Assembly (NCBI RefSeq): GCF_027923765.1
Contig: NZ_AP026709.1
Span: forward strand, 677,501 to 741,500
DNA length: 64,000 bases
Source of the DNA: Pseudodesulfovibrio nedwellii
Lineage (GTDB): Bacteria > Desulfobacterota > Desulfovibrionia > Desulfovibrionales > Desulfovibrionaceae
Direction of reading: 5' to 3'
Shown: positions 31,601 through 39,254 of the stretch, piece after piece
Numbering within the stretch: the first letter of the stretch is position 1
Layout of the letters: each line of letters starts with the position of its first letter
Position numbers and translations under genes: made by a program
Notes under the pieces: model-generated
Seen by the model: the letters and a program-made list of their open reading frames with translations, nothing else
Told to the model about the DNA's origin: nothing
The model's database searches: none

Positions 31601-31708
31601 ATCGTCAGTAGAGAGTTCGCCTTGCGGTGTGTCATTATGAAAGAACCCCTCGTTCGCAAGCTCTTCTTGCGCCATTTGGAACAGGGTATCGCGGTCGTAA
31701 AAGCCCAT
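22601..31708 (-). CDS. Giant phage polyvalent / internal virion protein (3,035 residues)
   Basis: One unbroken frame of 3,035 residues at the promoter-distal end of the late operon. In order: a glycine/alanine-rich hydrophobic stretch (about 140-206) fit to enter a membrane; low-complexity Q/P region; an inorganic-pyrophosphatase-like polyvalent domain (about 790-925; SIENPAGSERSGTDKDG, DKDHLDVFL); charged linker (1075-1150); a DdrB-like ParB domain (about 1150-1405; VLGGNGRTMTLQ); a zincin-like segment (HEQGLH, His1658); an AT-rich insert (about 1806-2062); and a long C-terminal region like polyvalent-associated domains, with a membrane segment near 2,756. Such proteins are carried in the virion and injected with DNA to protect it and counter host defences. 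Domain names are from memory and need profile searches. Confidence 0.85.
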   Translation of the reverse strand: MGFYDRDTLFQMAQEELANEGFFHNDTPQGELSTDDQKLQAAVDQYNQVNPNTPITVDDLPDNSGFFGGARELGTGILNAVRDQFPEDIARISRGGDVDLKNDSWEDEWIAEQKKDRASRIPSKQVILGDKWNESLAQGPASVATSAVVGASGGLAGAKVGAMIGGAAGSAVPVAGTTAGAITGGTVGSMVGAFASTGPAFYRMAKDQFLEEMLDVAKKGNVNLTAPEWEAIKKDIDDEASEMGAWEAGPEAISQALTAGMFKGVGGKIFGKIPGFAGITEAISKRALARIGAKMTAEVAEEEVTEAVTYFGQEGIRKDMDLRKDDPTLGEFIDTQAGPVAVGSVLQMGVHKAGAKAYDLMKGEEEQPSYIDARPVPGGLPQAVKSMGGVFDDEGYGPRLDPSKFPTVYDDSGYTEKEVRERTATPFPETVDLMNMGTPQVTSTQPNQDIPAAQNEQPVYENALGYSAKEVSDYFDKGLQDALNAGSPFPTADEAFGLADPHVTPQMPPAARNELPVGGAMALPPGGPVIIPQPTQQTGYGPIPQEQGRTAMAMPQGQPPAALPEGSRPIAMGWAQSEPIPSRSSQDFEMVSNEGENYRPDFEIVHGGVPAVRTAMDLAPAQAQPLIINKANEAATSPINAITIYDLNGGEHQGVVEAESDDTLRVVLEDGHVELINKEDGNGDSGYSLKGKKERYSFDYTLASAGYEIQGQKVGELSDEALEELRGKMEADEDRAALGVAEGAGVAYQTDLRAVITEQARRQSVETKANEAATSEQNDTPQPTEAQIEKGNYKLGHVKAIGLDISIENPAGSERSGTDKDGKPWSVQMQHHYGYIKGTVGKDKDHLDVFLKDGVESEDMSSKPVFVVDQKNEDGSFDEHKILMGFDNAQEAQEGYLSNYEAGWTGLGNLVEMSADEFKAWTKGNTTKPVGTKGHVGKISLDQKNPEQSAPDGVNVMSSGKPYSKKGIRLVVAQKVKKGMNVEEVQLDDEGKQWGWREVVDEGPVMDQDAQATIKDKLLKAVPNRDYDAMMEHGWSEQLPEGSFKSSERPTGVATRMVVIEKPDVSGSAQSESDVKSEAVDIKEQSNGREESDTVSEGRAGNDGSGRDRGRRSSSVHESNEASRTSREYGKVSEKDARGNRTGIPYRVGEETKEDDARYEIRELSDVVPSHDPTDSFKPREDYPPKVQERVYHSDKEEQAKVKGNAARFNPAYLVTNNPDASNGAPIITEKGLVLGGNGRTMTLQVVYESYPQHAEKYVSELKDSASIFGLTAEDVDGFEQPVLVRVVDMEGASPKELLKKSRIYNQNVTGGMGKMAQSVSLGNLISEDTLKELALDLSRYGDMTFSEYLSQNASRRIVKMLEENGVLDTTKRNEYWDDHYNVLNPDGKATVINAFRGLVFANPNTLERAPKRIVNKMDRILPALARLSRNKNYDMSGLLQDVLDMFIEAEQAKRTNSAIKTVHDYLTKYMSMAPAKGKGDPVAEDWMRIMDKTPAKHIAEQLHQYADSMPKQAEGSHDDGRDLPGIGLENIKEQAKANELEKRSQAFKEATEELVDEAKGKKKPTSQNITMFSRKDVPTRSMSRKVVEGALNKLQKSAEKALPLEVVQSVEDLPKHIQDEFNEQGGGVLEAANDGDRVYLVAGNIGSNRRAVALWMHEQGLHQGLKGLFGPREYVRMMNRVFVAAGGKRAFRDTASLYDFDLNNRQDQILAAEEYLAGIAEKVRLNKPLSNKAKKIWRRFVKAVTEWLRDLGLNMNLTDAEIALIVDDAVQWTIHGPDGPRGGIKFGQREPSVAFSKESGNDKTRFSKKNKFDFPAINGQEVSMVKDSVLVDSLGFHAPDGNISPSGFGRVLFPSDREISQVTSGYYVKAMGLKESPQFKVQGLRKGKDSKGISVIFFEGTHEEYKESVANAYNQALMWAKKNGFEIEKESKSLGSGVPEAKIIHKATAIADQLAKESHDKKWGEAEDVFVRYGDIPEGGISFNYRDNISEEGVSVYHGKYLPKSGEAIAIPKYNQEMGTFLELKAGERPLYVVDGEKIGTGSDGEPVLKNAKIRVRIGNKKVKFSRGTYRQSALIQQLQRMNGGTMPSGGNAAVRAMTAKPSQIAKDAAKKGKSGLHNRINTGDLSVLQEVASLPHWIAKRFPAFDAIYRRQLTRMDERAAVLKESLEEVEDFFTDLSKEDHAALRDMIWEIDGEKLPGMNLDKFIPVQDAKGRDTYENGRIVLEMNPRYYRMFERWLDKQPVSEKVKKAMSALRESLDRDFLRAYDAMREMAEIDEDTIKAFRSNINHVHNYFPHKRYGGYYVQAVGDNYVGQTDEGKWAVFNATDDIVSKEFANEATARKHWTKNKRSAVHREHFDASTKGLAGRKAEKKMAELKADYPDNVDWSTGKNERLPDELYEFGIDTNAMEQIVVAAADKIENKEMAKEIKGKLAEAVSDTMKSRGWSAATIGRKGVPGHEKEDIQGIIYDYKAGLSGWLTKIQASRDFTSLLGQVDAKHHPKEYVYATNYVQNMLRNADKIDRAVGNIKAMAFLWYLGFNLKTAALNLTQNVIVGIPRFSMDVKSGGFKYWKAAAATLTEQLTGRATGGKVKTLPKDESRLLDDLYREDVITEGFLNEIRGRVQGVSVAAIGNKVLKWAGMPMAIAERFNRASLALAAYRAARDGKITNEAVLAELGAKPGVRLPYEKAKAYAEDVVRDSHFVYGKTNLPQPLRNSTIGRGANPAYTFRTFSHNILSIWNWMLTEQGAEGKKAFAKSMMGTMAIGGFTALPFYATLMHLFQWATGDDDDWTEEIRKKLPEGDILRDMVSYGLPAGAGFSLGGSVGLETPILSRVEPGATIEESVADNLGDIFGIPYDMFIRKPSRIVKALNAGNEWRAFEEAAPTIVRNGMAGYRLWKDGQRSISGKPINEPGKRGPRKLTEAEAIGKMAGFQPISSRKSWDQYRGRKVSQQVRSNKATEFANNYVGALRAGDEKKARSILTEWKGWNKEAMEDKKPWMVITTRDMTSRIKSRSKGSGVSPREALRILEQRKAY

Positions 31709-31720
31709 TATTCCCTCGCT

Positions 31721-33529
31721 TTACTGCTGTGCAAGTTGAGTGTTTCCGGTCAGCCCAAGATATTTCAAGATTTTCAAATATTCTGCATAGTGTGGGCTGT
31801 CATGGAGTTGACCTTTGCCGTCCCTAATCTTTTCAGAAGGTTTGACCATAATCCGACGGGCTTGTCCGTCCTCTCCCTTTGCCCAAATAGTTCCATTTTT
31901 CGACATTTGGGATTTTCCACGATATTGCGCGAGGGGGTGCCCCCCTTGAGGGGGAGTATTAGAAGCGACTTGAACGGGCTGCGGTTTGGGTTTTACTGGT
32001 GCCAAACCAAGGCCTTGTGAAGCGGCAGGGACTCTATGGTTCGCAACAATGTCGGGATCGGTCCTGGAAGGACCACCTCCATTCTCTTCGTTGAGAACTC
32101 TCTGCGCTCCATCCGGCCCAAGTTGTTTGGTGAGCTTTTTTATTTTCTCAATTTCTGCCCGCTCTTCTTTGGTCGGATCGGGATCGATGTATCCAAGTTT
32201 TTTGCTGTACTGGAGCCACCTACGAGCCATGCTGCGAGTTTCATTGGAAAGAGCCGGGTCTTGCGAAATCCCAACTACTTTCTGAACAAACGGAATGCGA
32301 TCAGCTTCCGGCATAGATTCCATATCGTCGCCGGTCGGAAAGACAAAGGTGTTACCTTCACCGTCTTTCACGCCTTTGAGTCCTTTGGTCATATCGTTGA
32401 GGGCGTCACGGTATCGCTTGAGAGTAGCGTCGCTAGCCTCACGCCCGGCCTTTGCCTGCGCCAAGCCCAACTTCCCCTCGTTCAGTTCGGTTGCGCTTTC
32501 CCGCTGCTTGATAAGAGCCTTGTTGCCTTCAATGGCGGTCAGGTCTTTCTCTCGGCCAAGGTTCTCGATCTTGAAATGCTTCTTCAATTCAGCCATAGAA
32601 CGGACAGTTACCGGGTCGCCGCCGTCCTCAGAAAAAACGAGATAATCCAAATCGGACAGGTCGTTGATATTCTTCTGTGGGACAATGGTGTAAGTCCTTC
32701 CGTCTTTCATGCCCTTGGCGTACATATGTTTGGACGGGTCACATTGGTACGTCAGGTTCCCCTTTTGAATGGCTGCGGCGTGTTGCGCCCCTTGCATAAA
32801 GAATTGCTTTTCATCCATGCCGGAAATCATCTGCCAGACATCCTTCATGGGCATTCGCTCGCCGGTCGCGGTGTTGCCTTGATTGGAGTCCAAATAATGA
32901 ACGCCAAAAGTCTTAGTCTTCGAGTCGTAGTCACCGAGGCTGTATGGAAGCGGAGCCTTCGAACTCAAAAGCTCAATACCCTTGATCGCTTCGTCCGTCT
33001 TGCCCTCGGCCAGCAGGGAATTCACACGCTGTTTCCCGGTCAAAAAATCAGTATATTTAGATGCAAGGATTTTCTTTCGATTCTCCATCAGCGTGGCTTT
33101 GCCCTGCTCAGTTTGTGAATATGTATCCACAAGTCCAGCATACGCGGCAACCTCCGCACTGTTCGTCGGTTTGATTGCGCTAAAGTCATAATTGTTCTGT
33201 TGAAGAACAGGAATATAGTTGTTTGCTGCGGTACGGATAGCCTTGTTCTCATTTGCCTTGGCAATCGTGTCTTGATGGCCGAGTCCCGTGGCGTACTGCC
33301 CCTGCGCGGCAATCCAGTTCTGTTCGGTCATACCGTCCGGTCGCTCTCCACCTGACTGCAAAGCCTTGAGCCCAAGCCCAACCTGTTCGCGGTTCTCTTT
33401 CTCGCGGCCAATTTCTCCAATCTGCTCGTCGTAAAGCTGATTGCGCTTCATACCTGACATCAGGCCGACGGCACTGCTTGCCATCTTCAATCCGTCTTCT
33501 GCCGTAGGGCGGCCCCATTTATCTGGCAT
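31721..33529 (-). CDS. Phage structural protein, probable internal virion protein
   Basis: A 602-residue, mostly helical, charged protein with no membrane segment. It has long Q/K/E-rich stretches (for example residues 345-380) suggesting coiled coil, and a Pro/Gln-rich stretch near residue 500. It is placed between the small glycine-zipper protein and the giant protein, the usual position of podovirus internal core or ejection proteins. I recognise no enzymatic motif. Confidence 0.7.
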   Translation of the reverse strand: MPDKWGRPTAEDGLKMASSAVGLMSGMKRNQLYDEQIGEIGREKENREQVGLGLKALQSGGERPDGMTEQNWIAAQGQYATGLGHQDTIAKANENKAIRTAANNYIPVLQQNNYDFSAIKPTNSAEVAAYAGLVDTYSQTEQGKATLMENRKKILASKYTDFLTGKQRVNSLLAEGKTDEAIKGIELLSSKAPLPYSLGDYDSKTKTFGVHYLDSNQGNTATGERMPMKDVWQMISGMDEKQFFMQGAQHAAAIQKGNLTYQCDPSKHMYAKGMKDGRTYTIVPQKNINDLSDLDYLVFSEDGGDPVTVRSMAELKKHFKIENLGREKDLTAIEGNKALIKQRESATELNEGKLGLAQAKAGREASDATLKRYRDALNDMTKGLKGVKDGEGNTFVFPTGDDMESMPEADRIPFVQKVVGISQDPALSNETRSMARRWLQYSKKLGYIDPDPTKEERAEIEKIKKLTKQLGPDGAQRVLNEENGGGPSRTDPDIVANHRVPAASQGLGLAPVKPKPQPVQVASNTPPQGGHPLAQYRGKSQMSKNGTIWAKGEDGQARRIMVKPSEKIRDGKGQLHDSPHYAEYLKILKYLGLTGNTQLAQQ

Positions 33530-33541
33530 ATCTAAAACTCC

Positions 33542-33790
33542 TTATGAGAGAAGGTATCCGAGTGCTCCGACGCCTGCGCCGATGCCTCCACCAATAGGAC
33601 CACCAAGAGCAAAGCCAGCCATTCCCATCCCTGCACCGGACATTAAAGCCCCGCCTGCAGTTTTGCCGGGCGGTGTGGTCGTGACTGTCTTTTCCTGCCC
33701 CATCTTGCTCAAAGTGCTGGCACCTTGGCCCATGCCCTGCAACGCCTTGGCTGAAACATCTTCAATTGGGTATAATCCGAGTCCTGCCAT
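33542..33790 (-). CDS. Small glycine-zipper phage protein
   Basis: An 82-residue protein whose last 40 residues are nearly all Gly/Ala/Leu (GAGMGMAGFALGGPIGGG), a membrane-inserting glycine zipper. It sits among the ejection-protein candidates, and may help form the DNA-entry channel. The function is an inference from position and composition. Confidence 0.72.
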   Translation of the reverse strand: MAGLGLYPIEDVSAKALQGMGQGASTLSKMGQEKTVTTTPPGKTAGGALMSGAGMGMAGFALGGPIGGGIGAGVGALGYLLS

Positions 33791-33799
33791 GGTATCCCC

Positions 33800-34555
33800 C
33801 TACATTACCGGAAGGCCGAAATTGCTGGCCCCCTGGAGTCTACGGAAATTCTCTGTTTCCGCGTTGGTTCTGGCGTTGTCTTTCGCCATGCCTGTGTTAC
33901 GAGCTCGGTCCATATTCAGCGCGTTCATTGCACTGATGAGCTTGCCGGAAGACGGGCTTCCACCCATGCGGCCAGACTGACGAGTAAGCATCTTCCCGGC
34001 GTCCTTGTACTGCCCGGCCATGGTCGCACCGGCCTTGCCCATGCGGTCCTCGATGTTCACGCCGTTGATAGCCTGATCGAGATACATACCCGTTGCTTGA
34101 GTCTTCGCGGGAAGCAATCCGAGATTTGCGGTATTCTGTGCGGTTGTGAGAGTGTTCTGCGATTGCTGCGCTTCGGTCTGCCCAGGGAGGAGCTGCTGCG
34201 CTGCCTCAATCTGCGACAACCCCAAGGAAGTTTGACCGGGTAAAAGGGCTTGCTGACTTTCTATTTGCGATTTCTCAAGCCCCGTCTGCAAAGGCATGAG
34301 CTCCATGTTCGAAGCTATCTTCGCCTTCTCAAAATCGGCGTTATTCTCCATCCAGAAGTCGTAATATCCACGACCCATTTCCAGTTCTTCTTCTGCGACG
34401 GAAGCCATGCGTTTGTTATATTCGTAGTCGATGGAGTTAGTTGTAGTAGAACCGCCTCCCTTGCACAACGAGACAGGCCCGTCATACTCATAAGATACTT
34501 CCTCGATCACTTCTAGGGTTGCCATGTCGAAGACGATCTTCTCATAAACCTTCAT
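33800..34555 (-). CDS. Phage virion protein, repeat-rich helical
   Basis: A 251-residue protein (start at 34,555, preceded by GGGAGG; a longer frame to 34,867 would overlap the upstream gene). The middle has imperfect repeats of the type QxxLLPGQTxxxxSQ (about residues 95-160), suggesting a long helical rod. Located between the GNAT-like gene and the glycine-zipper gene, it is likely another internal virion or ejection protein. Its ATG overlaps the upstream stop (ATGA). Confidence 0.72.
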   Translation of the reverse strand: MKVYEKIVFDMATLEVIEEVSYEYDGPVSLCKGGGSTTTNSIDYEYNKRMASVAEEELEMGRGYYDFWMENNADFEKAKIASNMELMPLQTGLEKSQIESQQALLPGQTSLGLSQIEAAQQLLPGQTEAQQSQNTLTTAQNTANLGLLPAKTQATGMYLDQAINGVNIEDRMGKAGATMAGQYKDAGKMLTRQSGRMGGSPSSGKLISAMNALNMDRARNTGMAKDNARTNAETENFRRLQGASNFGLPVM

Positions 34556-35085
34556 CGTAAATCCTCCCGTGTGAGGGTAATAAGTGTCGCTTCTTCGCTC
34601 TGCCCCGTGTTCCCGTTGAAAACGCCGAGCGGGAGCAAGCCACCGACCTGGCCGCCGCATTTCCTCACATATCGCAATGCCAGCCTGTGCCGTGTCGGGA
34701 GAATCCCGACGAGCATATCCAGCAAGTAGCCGTGTTCGTCTTCCATGGTCAGGAGCTTGGTCAGCACCCACTTGCCGAGCTCGACCGACTTGCCATGGCC
34801 CCAAGTATTCTTGAACAGGCAGAAATGATACTGAACCCACTTCTCTTGGAACCGATCCAACCAACACACGCCGACCGGGACGCCATCAAAAAACGGTATG
34901 AAAAGATGGCAGCCGGGAGACTTCACGAACTCAATCCACTTCTCCGCGTCGGTGATCTCTCGCTCAAGGAATACCTGTGACGCCGTGCCGTCTTGCTGCA
35001 TCTGCACAAAGAGCATCGCCAAGAACTCGTCTGCGATGTCCTCAGTGTAAGGAATAAGGCCGTATCCGGTGTGTTGTTCGCTCAT
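34552..35085 (-). CDS. GNAT-like phage protein
   Basis: A 177-residue protein with a GNAT-type arrangement: an N-terminal helix, a beta region with HLFIPFFDGVPVGVCWLDRF, and a later region with LLDMLVGILPTRHRLALRYVRKCGG that fits the acetyl-CoA-binding half. GNAT-like genes occur among podovirus tail/internal protein genes. The acceptor is unknown. The stop overlaps the next start by ATGA. Confidence 0.65.
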   Translation of the reverse strand: MSEQHTGYGLIPYTEDIADEFLAMLFVQMQQDGTASQVFLEREITDAEKWIEFVKSPGCHLFIPFFDGVPVGVCWLDRFQEKWVQYHFCLFKNTWGHGKSVELGKWVLTKLLTMEDEHGYLLDMLVGILPTRHRLALRYVRKCGGQVGGLLPLGVFNGNTGQSEEATLITLTREDLR

Positions 35086-35088
35086 GCT

Positions 35089-37224
35089 CTATTCCTCACT
35101 GATCGCCATGTAATTGACCGTGCCCTCTGCCAGGGTATTCGCCCCGGTTAAAGTTACGGAAATGGAAGTAAATTCTACTTTGGTCAAAAGCGCGTCAGTG
35201 CCTTTGCGCCAATACGCAGTATAGCCAACGCTATTCAGCGTGGCGGTATTAGTCATATAGCTGTTTGTACTGTGGGATAGTGACCCTGATGTAGGTGAAG
35301 ACGTTAGCGAGGTTGTCCCTGTCCCACTAAAAGTTGCCGTTCCAGCAGCCCCCGAACAAGTCACGGTCACTCCACCAATTGAAACTTTCGCAACAAAGTC
35401 ATTTGTTACGGTGTGGGTATTCGTCAGGTTGCCCGAGATATCTATTTGATATAGCTCCCAAGCCCCATCCGAGGGGGTAGAAGCTGCCGGGATACTAAAA
35501 GAGTCACTATGAACAGACTGCCCGATCCATACGCCGGAGAGGGTGTTATTAAGGGAAGAAGCCTCTTGCGTGTCATATGACATAGACGCTGGAAACGTGT
35601 TCGCCCCGTCGTCCGTTGCTGACAATTTAAGATAAACCGAGTGACCTGTGGCCGAGGCCGTAAGCCCCGAAATGGAAATGCTACCGGGATAATATCCAGT
35701 TGAAGAGGTTGTTATAGACCTCGTATCTTCCACAACACCATCCACATAGACACTCAAAATTGCGGTTCTTTTATGCCATATGCCGACGGTATCGGTTGGC
35801 TTATTCGCCTTAAACTCATAGTCAATGGTACACGCCGAACAATAAGGGGGTGTCGTATATGAAGCTGTTTGTGCAGCAACTCCATCCTGATCTTCTGATT
35901 TAGAAAGCAACACATCAAAATCAACAGTCCCGGCTGCGATGACAAGCCGAGCATTGCTCATAAATCTGTAGACATTAGGGGTGCCGCTGACCTCTTCAAT
36001 GTCAGTAACTTCCATGTTTAACGATTGGTGAACTGTGTTGTTGTCCTTATCGAACGTCTTTAAATTCCGTGGAGAAAGTTGGATCTTGGGCGGCGTAACC
36101 CAATAACCGGGCAACGTCAGCCATACTCCGTTTGACACCCACCCCTGCTCCATCCTTTTTAGAGACTTGTATTCCCGGTGTGCGCCGCCAAACCAACGAT
36201 AATAGGTGATATCGCTGCCGGTCATAAGCATATAATCCTTGCCGACTGCTACGTTCCCGTTGACATCGAGAGCTCCATTCGGCCCCATCATTAAGCGGGT
36301 AACGCCACCAGTAGTATCAAGCAGGAAATTCCCGTCACCGCCAAAAATTTTGGCCCCTTCCATAAAACGAAAAAGCCCATCTACCCCAAGCTGAATCTGA
36401 GCAGAGGCAGACAGAAATGCACCGTTGATAATGTCGCCATCCAAATGCTTGGTCAGGATCGCGCCATCCACAAACATATCACCGTTGACGCCGATAGCGG
36501 TCTGACCGTCCACCGTACCGACCACAAAGACCGGAACCGGACTTTCAAGCCCTGCGCTCGGCTGCAACACCTGAAACGAGTCGGCAATGACTCGATGAAT
36601 AGTGTCGTATTTGTTGTCGTCAGTCAGCGAGGACAACAAATCGTTGATCGTGGCCGAGGAATCGGCAGGGACGACTCGCCCGCCGTTGTTCGGTTCCCAT
36701 GGCGAATGATTACCGGGCCAGTTCTGTGTTCTGAGCCAGTAAGTATGTGAAGCTTTGGTATTCAGGCCGGAATGAATGAACTCCCCAATCGCCTTGTAAT
36801 TCTCTTTGCTCGGGAACGAGTAGATACCGACTCGGATTGCGTCGCTGATACTCTGCGAGCCAAACGCGCAGTATATTTCAACGTGGCTCAAGTCGCTGTT
36901 GTATGACGGATTGGTCCAAGTCAGTTTGTTGGACACGACCATGGACGTAACAGCCAGATCACGCGGCGGGTTTGGCACACTGTCACCACGAACAATGCGA
37001 GAGAAGTCGTACTCCGCGTCCGTACCGACACCCTTTTGACTGACCTTGAGCCCCATCTTCTGCAAGTCTTCAAACGTCACCACGGCCTTGAGCGCGGTAT
37101 TTCTGCGCTTGCCCTGCATGGTTTCAATTGTTTCTTTGACGGCAGTAAGGAACGCTTTGGTTGAAGCGTCCACTCCGGCAGGAACAGCCGGAAGGTTTGG
37201 AGATTGCTTGCCTCTAACCGGCAT
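35089..37224 (-). CDS. Receptor-binding / tail-tip protein with a J-like central domain
   Basis: A 711-residue protein. The N-terminus carries a short helix and a fibronectin-like domain (PPRDLAVTSMVVSNKLTWTNP). The central part (VVGTVDGQTAIGVNGDMFVDGAIL) is like the C-terminal region of tip attachment protein J (DUF1983). The C-terminal 300 residues are serine/threonine-rich beta structure, likely the receptor-binding part. I chose Met at 37,224 (CGGAG upstream) over 37,263. It overlaps the nozzle gene's end by 11 bases. Confidence 0.75.
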   Translation of the reverse strand: MPVRGKQSPNLPAVPAGVDASTKAFLTAVKETIETMQGKRRNTALKAVVTFEDLQKMGLKVSQKGVGTDAEYDFSRIVRGDSVPNPPRDLAVTSMVVSNKLTWTNPSYNSDLSHVEIYCAFGSQSISDAIRVGIYSFPSKENYKAIGEFIHSGLNTKASHTYWLRTQNWPGNHSPWEPNNGGRVVPADSSATINDLLSSLTDDNKYDTIHRVIADSFQVLQPSAGLESPVPVFVVGTVDGQTAIGVNGDMFVDGAILTKHLDGDIINGAFLSASAQIQLGVDGLFRFMEGAKIFGGDGNFLLDTTGGVTRLMMGPNGALDVNGNVAVGKDYMLMTGSDITYYRWFGGAHREYKSLKRMEQGWVSNGVWLTLPGYWVTPPKIQLSPRNLKTFDKDNNTVHQSLNMEVTDIEEVSGTPNVYRFMSNARLVIAAGTVDFDVLLSKSEDQDGVAAQTASYTTPPYCSACTIDYEFKANKPTDTVGIWHKRTAILSVYVDGVVEDTRSITTSSTGYYPGSISISGLTASATGHSVYLKLSATDDGANTFPASMSYDTQEASSLNNTLSGVWIGQSVHSDSFSIPAASTPSDGAWELYQIDISGNLTNTHTVTNDFVAKVSIGGVTVTCSGAAGTATFSGTGTTSLTSSPTSGSLSHSTNSYMTNTATLNSVGYTAYWRKGTDALLTKVEFTSISVTLTGANTLAEGTVNYMAISEE

Positions 37225-38881
37225 ACTGCAACTCCGTGATACTTGCGGCCATACGGACTTCAAACACTTTCGCCGTGCCTTCTACCTGAAACTCCCAATC
37301 GTATCCCTTCACGCCGTTGGTCAGACGGAACGGTTCGTCATTGGTTATAATCTTGGTTTCTTGGTGAACACCATTGCGGTACACCTTGAAGTAAACCGGA
37401 TCACCGACGGCCTGTGCGCCGTTAATTCTGGCTGCGCCAAGATTAAGCGGGGTCGAGTGGAAGAAGTCTTTTGATTTCCAAGTGTAGGTCATGGCCGTGG
37501 CTGCGCCTTCCCACTTCTCAATGCGATAGCTGGTGTCGTCGTAGGTCAGAAGATACAGGGCGTCGTCTTCGGTATCGACATGGCCGCCGTAGACCTTTTT
37601 CCCCATAAGGGAAATATTGCCGACGTCCTGCGATTCAAAGTCGAAGATAATACCGTTTCCGGTCCCTTCGAAGAATCCGATATACTGACCGTCTTGATAG
37701 AACCCGATCAATGAAGAAGTAGGCAAATCCCGCCATTGATCCTTGGTGTAGACGCTGCGAGTCAAAACCGTTTGACCTTCAGGACCAATCATAACCAACC
37801 CATCAGGCGAGGCATAAATTACGCCGCCTGGAGAGTTGGCCACCGACCGTTTGGAAATACAAGCCTGATTGTAAGACACCTTGTCCATGGACAGGGATTC
37901 GGGATCAAGACCGCCAATTAAATGAGCATGGCCCGTGGTCAGCACCACAACCGTTTGATTGAAGTAGCCGCCGGTCACGATGTCGTGGGGTACAGAAAGA
38001 CGAAAATTCCAAGGGTAAGCATATGGGATATACGACTCTGAGGGATAAACTTCCTTGTCCTTAAACGCGAAAAACAGCCCGTTGCCTGTGTGCATCAAGC
38101 CAAAAGCATCATCCGGCAGTTTGTTCCAATTCTCAGTAGGCAGAACCTCGGAACTCAAATCAGAATCGGCAACGTTGTCAGTGAAACTCGTCTCGCTCGC
38201 AGGGATGTCGGCAGCCGAAGAGGAGTACGGCACAAGCTGAAACTCGGCAGAAGAATCACCAGAATTCAATCTGTAGACACGATAATGAGAAATAGACACC
38301 CCGGCCAAGGTCGGAGGGGTAAAGTTCGTCAGGACGCAAGATTGTCCCGTTTTGACCTCAAAGACTCCGGTCGGGTCGGAAGGCTCTGATTCCTCACCCC
38401 ATGAAGTGACGTAGGTGTAAACGTAGGAGGTGGACCGTTCAATTTCTGCGTCTTCCGCGACACTGGCCGGGGAAAGTTGTACATTCAAAGGCGCGGAAGG
38501 CTTCGGAAGACCAAGCCGCTTTGTCTCGGTTGGGTAGGTGTCAGCCGCCCCACTCGTTGCCAAAGTTGCGTCAGTTTGCTTCGGGTAGCTGTCTCCAGTG
38601 AAGTGGATACGGCTATCAGCATCGTTGACGGCAGCTTCAACCACATCCACCACGCTCGACCAGTACAGCCAAGTCCCGTCCTTGAGTTTGTAGATCGAGC
38701 GAATAGCACCCGCTTTCGAAATCGGGTTTGGGTTCTGAGCTTCCAAGTCCATAAGCGGGGAAAGAATCCCGCGTTTGGTATTGCAATTCTGAGAGACTTG
38801 GGCGTTGACCGCTTCCAAGTGTTTGGGAGAAATGCGCGGCTTCGTTGCAAAAAAGGCAGGGACCACAATAGGTGCGGGCAT
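37214..38881 (-). CDS. Tail nozzle / stabilisation-like protein
   Basis: A 555-residue beta-rich protein with propeller-like repeats (GLMHTGNGLFFAFKDKEVY, VYASPDG-like repeats and IGFYQDGQYIGFFEG) and a fibronectin-like inset near residues 125-200 (SAPLNVQLSP to YRVYRLN). This resembles podovirus nozzle proteins (P22 gp10/T7 gp12 type) that close the tail before ejection. Position between the fibre and the receptor-binding protein supports it. Confidence 0.75.
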   Translation of the reverse strand: MPAPIVVPAFFATKPRISPKHLEAVNAQVSQNCNTKRGILSPLMDLEAQNPNPISKAGAIRSIYKLKDGTWLYWSSVVDVVEAAVNDADSRIHFTGDSYPKQTDATLATSGAADTYPTETKRLGLPKPSAPLNVQLSPASVAEDAEIERSTSYVYTYVTSWGEESEPSDPTGVFEVKTGQSCVLTNFTPPTLAGVSISHYRVYRLNSGDSSAEFQLVPYSSSAADIPASETSFTDNVADSDLSSEVLPTENWNKLPDDAFGLMHTGNGLFFAFKDKEVYPSESYIPYAYPWNFRLSVPHDIVTGGYFNQTVVVLTTGHAHLIGGLDPESLSMDKVSYNQACISKRSVANSPGGVIYASPDGLVMIGPEGQTVLTRSVYTKDQWRDLPTSSLIGFYQDGQYIGFFEGTGNGIIFDFESQDVGNISLMGKKVYGGHVDTEDDALYLLTYDDTSYRIEKWEGAATAMTYTWKSKDFFHSTPLNLGAARINGAQAVGDPVYFKVYRNGVHQETKIITNDEPFRLTNGVKGYDWEFQVEGTAKVFEVRMAASITELQYAG

Positions 38882-39252
38882 CAGGCAAGCCCCCTTTCGA
38901 TCTTGCCTATTTGCTGTGCCAGCAACAGGTAAGCATCCTGTTCAAAGATATCGAGTCCGTACCGCGTGGCAATGAATGCTGCGGCCTTGTAGACGGAGAT
39001 TGGCTTGGACTCGTCAAGACATTGAACCGCAAAGGCTCGAACTTCACTTCTCAGCTTCCACTTTTTATCTCCCCTCAGCCAAGACCAGAAGGTTTTCCAA
39101 GGTGCAGCCTTAAAATCGTCTATGTGCTTCTGCTCATGTGCGCGAAGGCCGGTATCGTCACGGTACTTTTTCAGAATGAAGGCGACCGGGCCGATTGCAC
39201 GACCCGCGAATTGCTCAGGGACCAGACGGCGGGAGTTGGTGTAGATAATCAT
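38881..39252 (-). CDS. Small phage protein with an HExxH motif
   Basis: A 123-residue protein with HEQKH at residues 39-43 in the helix GLRAHEQKHIDDF, the classic zinc-metallopeptidase pattern. No secretion signal. It lies between the tail fibre and nozzle genes and overlaps both closely (one base with the nozzle start, two-base gap to the fibre). It could be a virion-associated peptidase, or the motif may be structural. Conserved neighbours in related phages would settle it. Confidence 0.68.
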   Translation of the reverse strand: MIIYTNSRRLVPEQFAGRAIGPVAFILKKYRDDTGLRAHEQKHIDDFKAAPWKTFWSWLRGDKKWKLRSEVRAFAVQCLDESKPISVYKAAAFIATRYGLDIFEQDAYLLLAQQIGKIERGLA

Positions 39253-39254
39253 TT

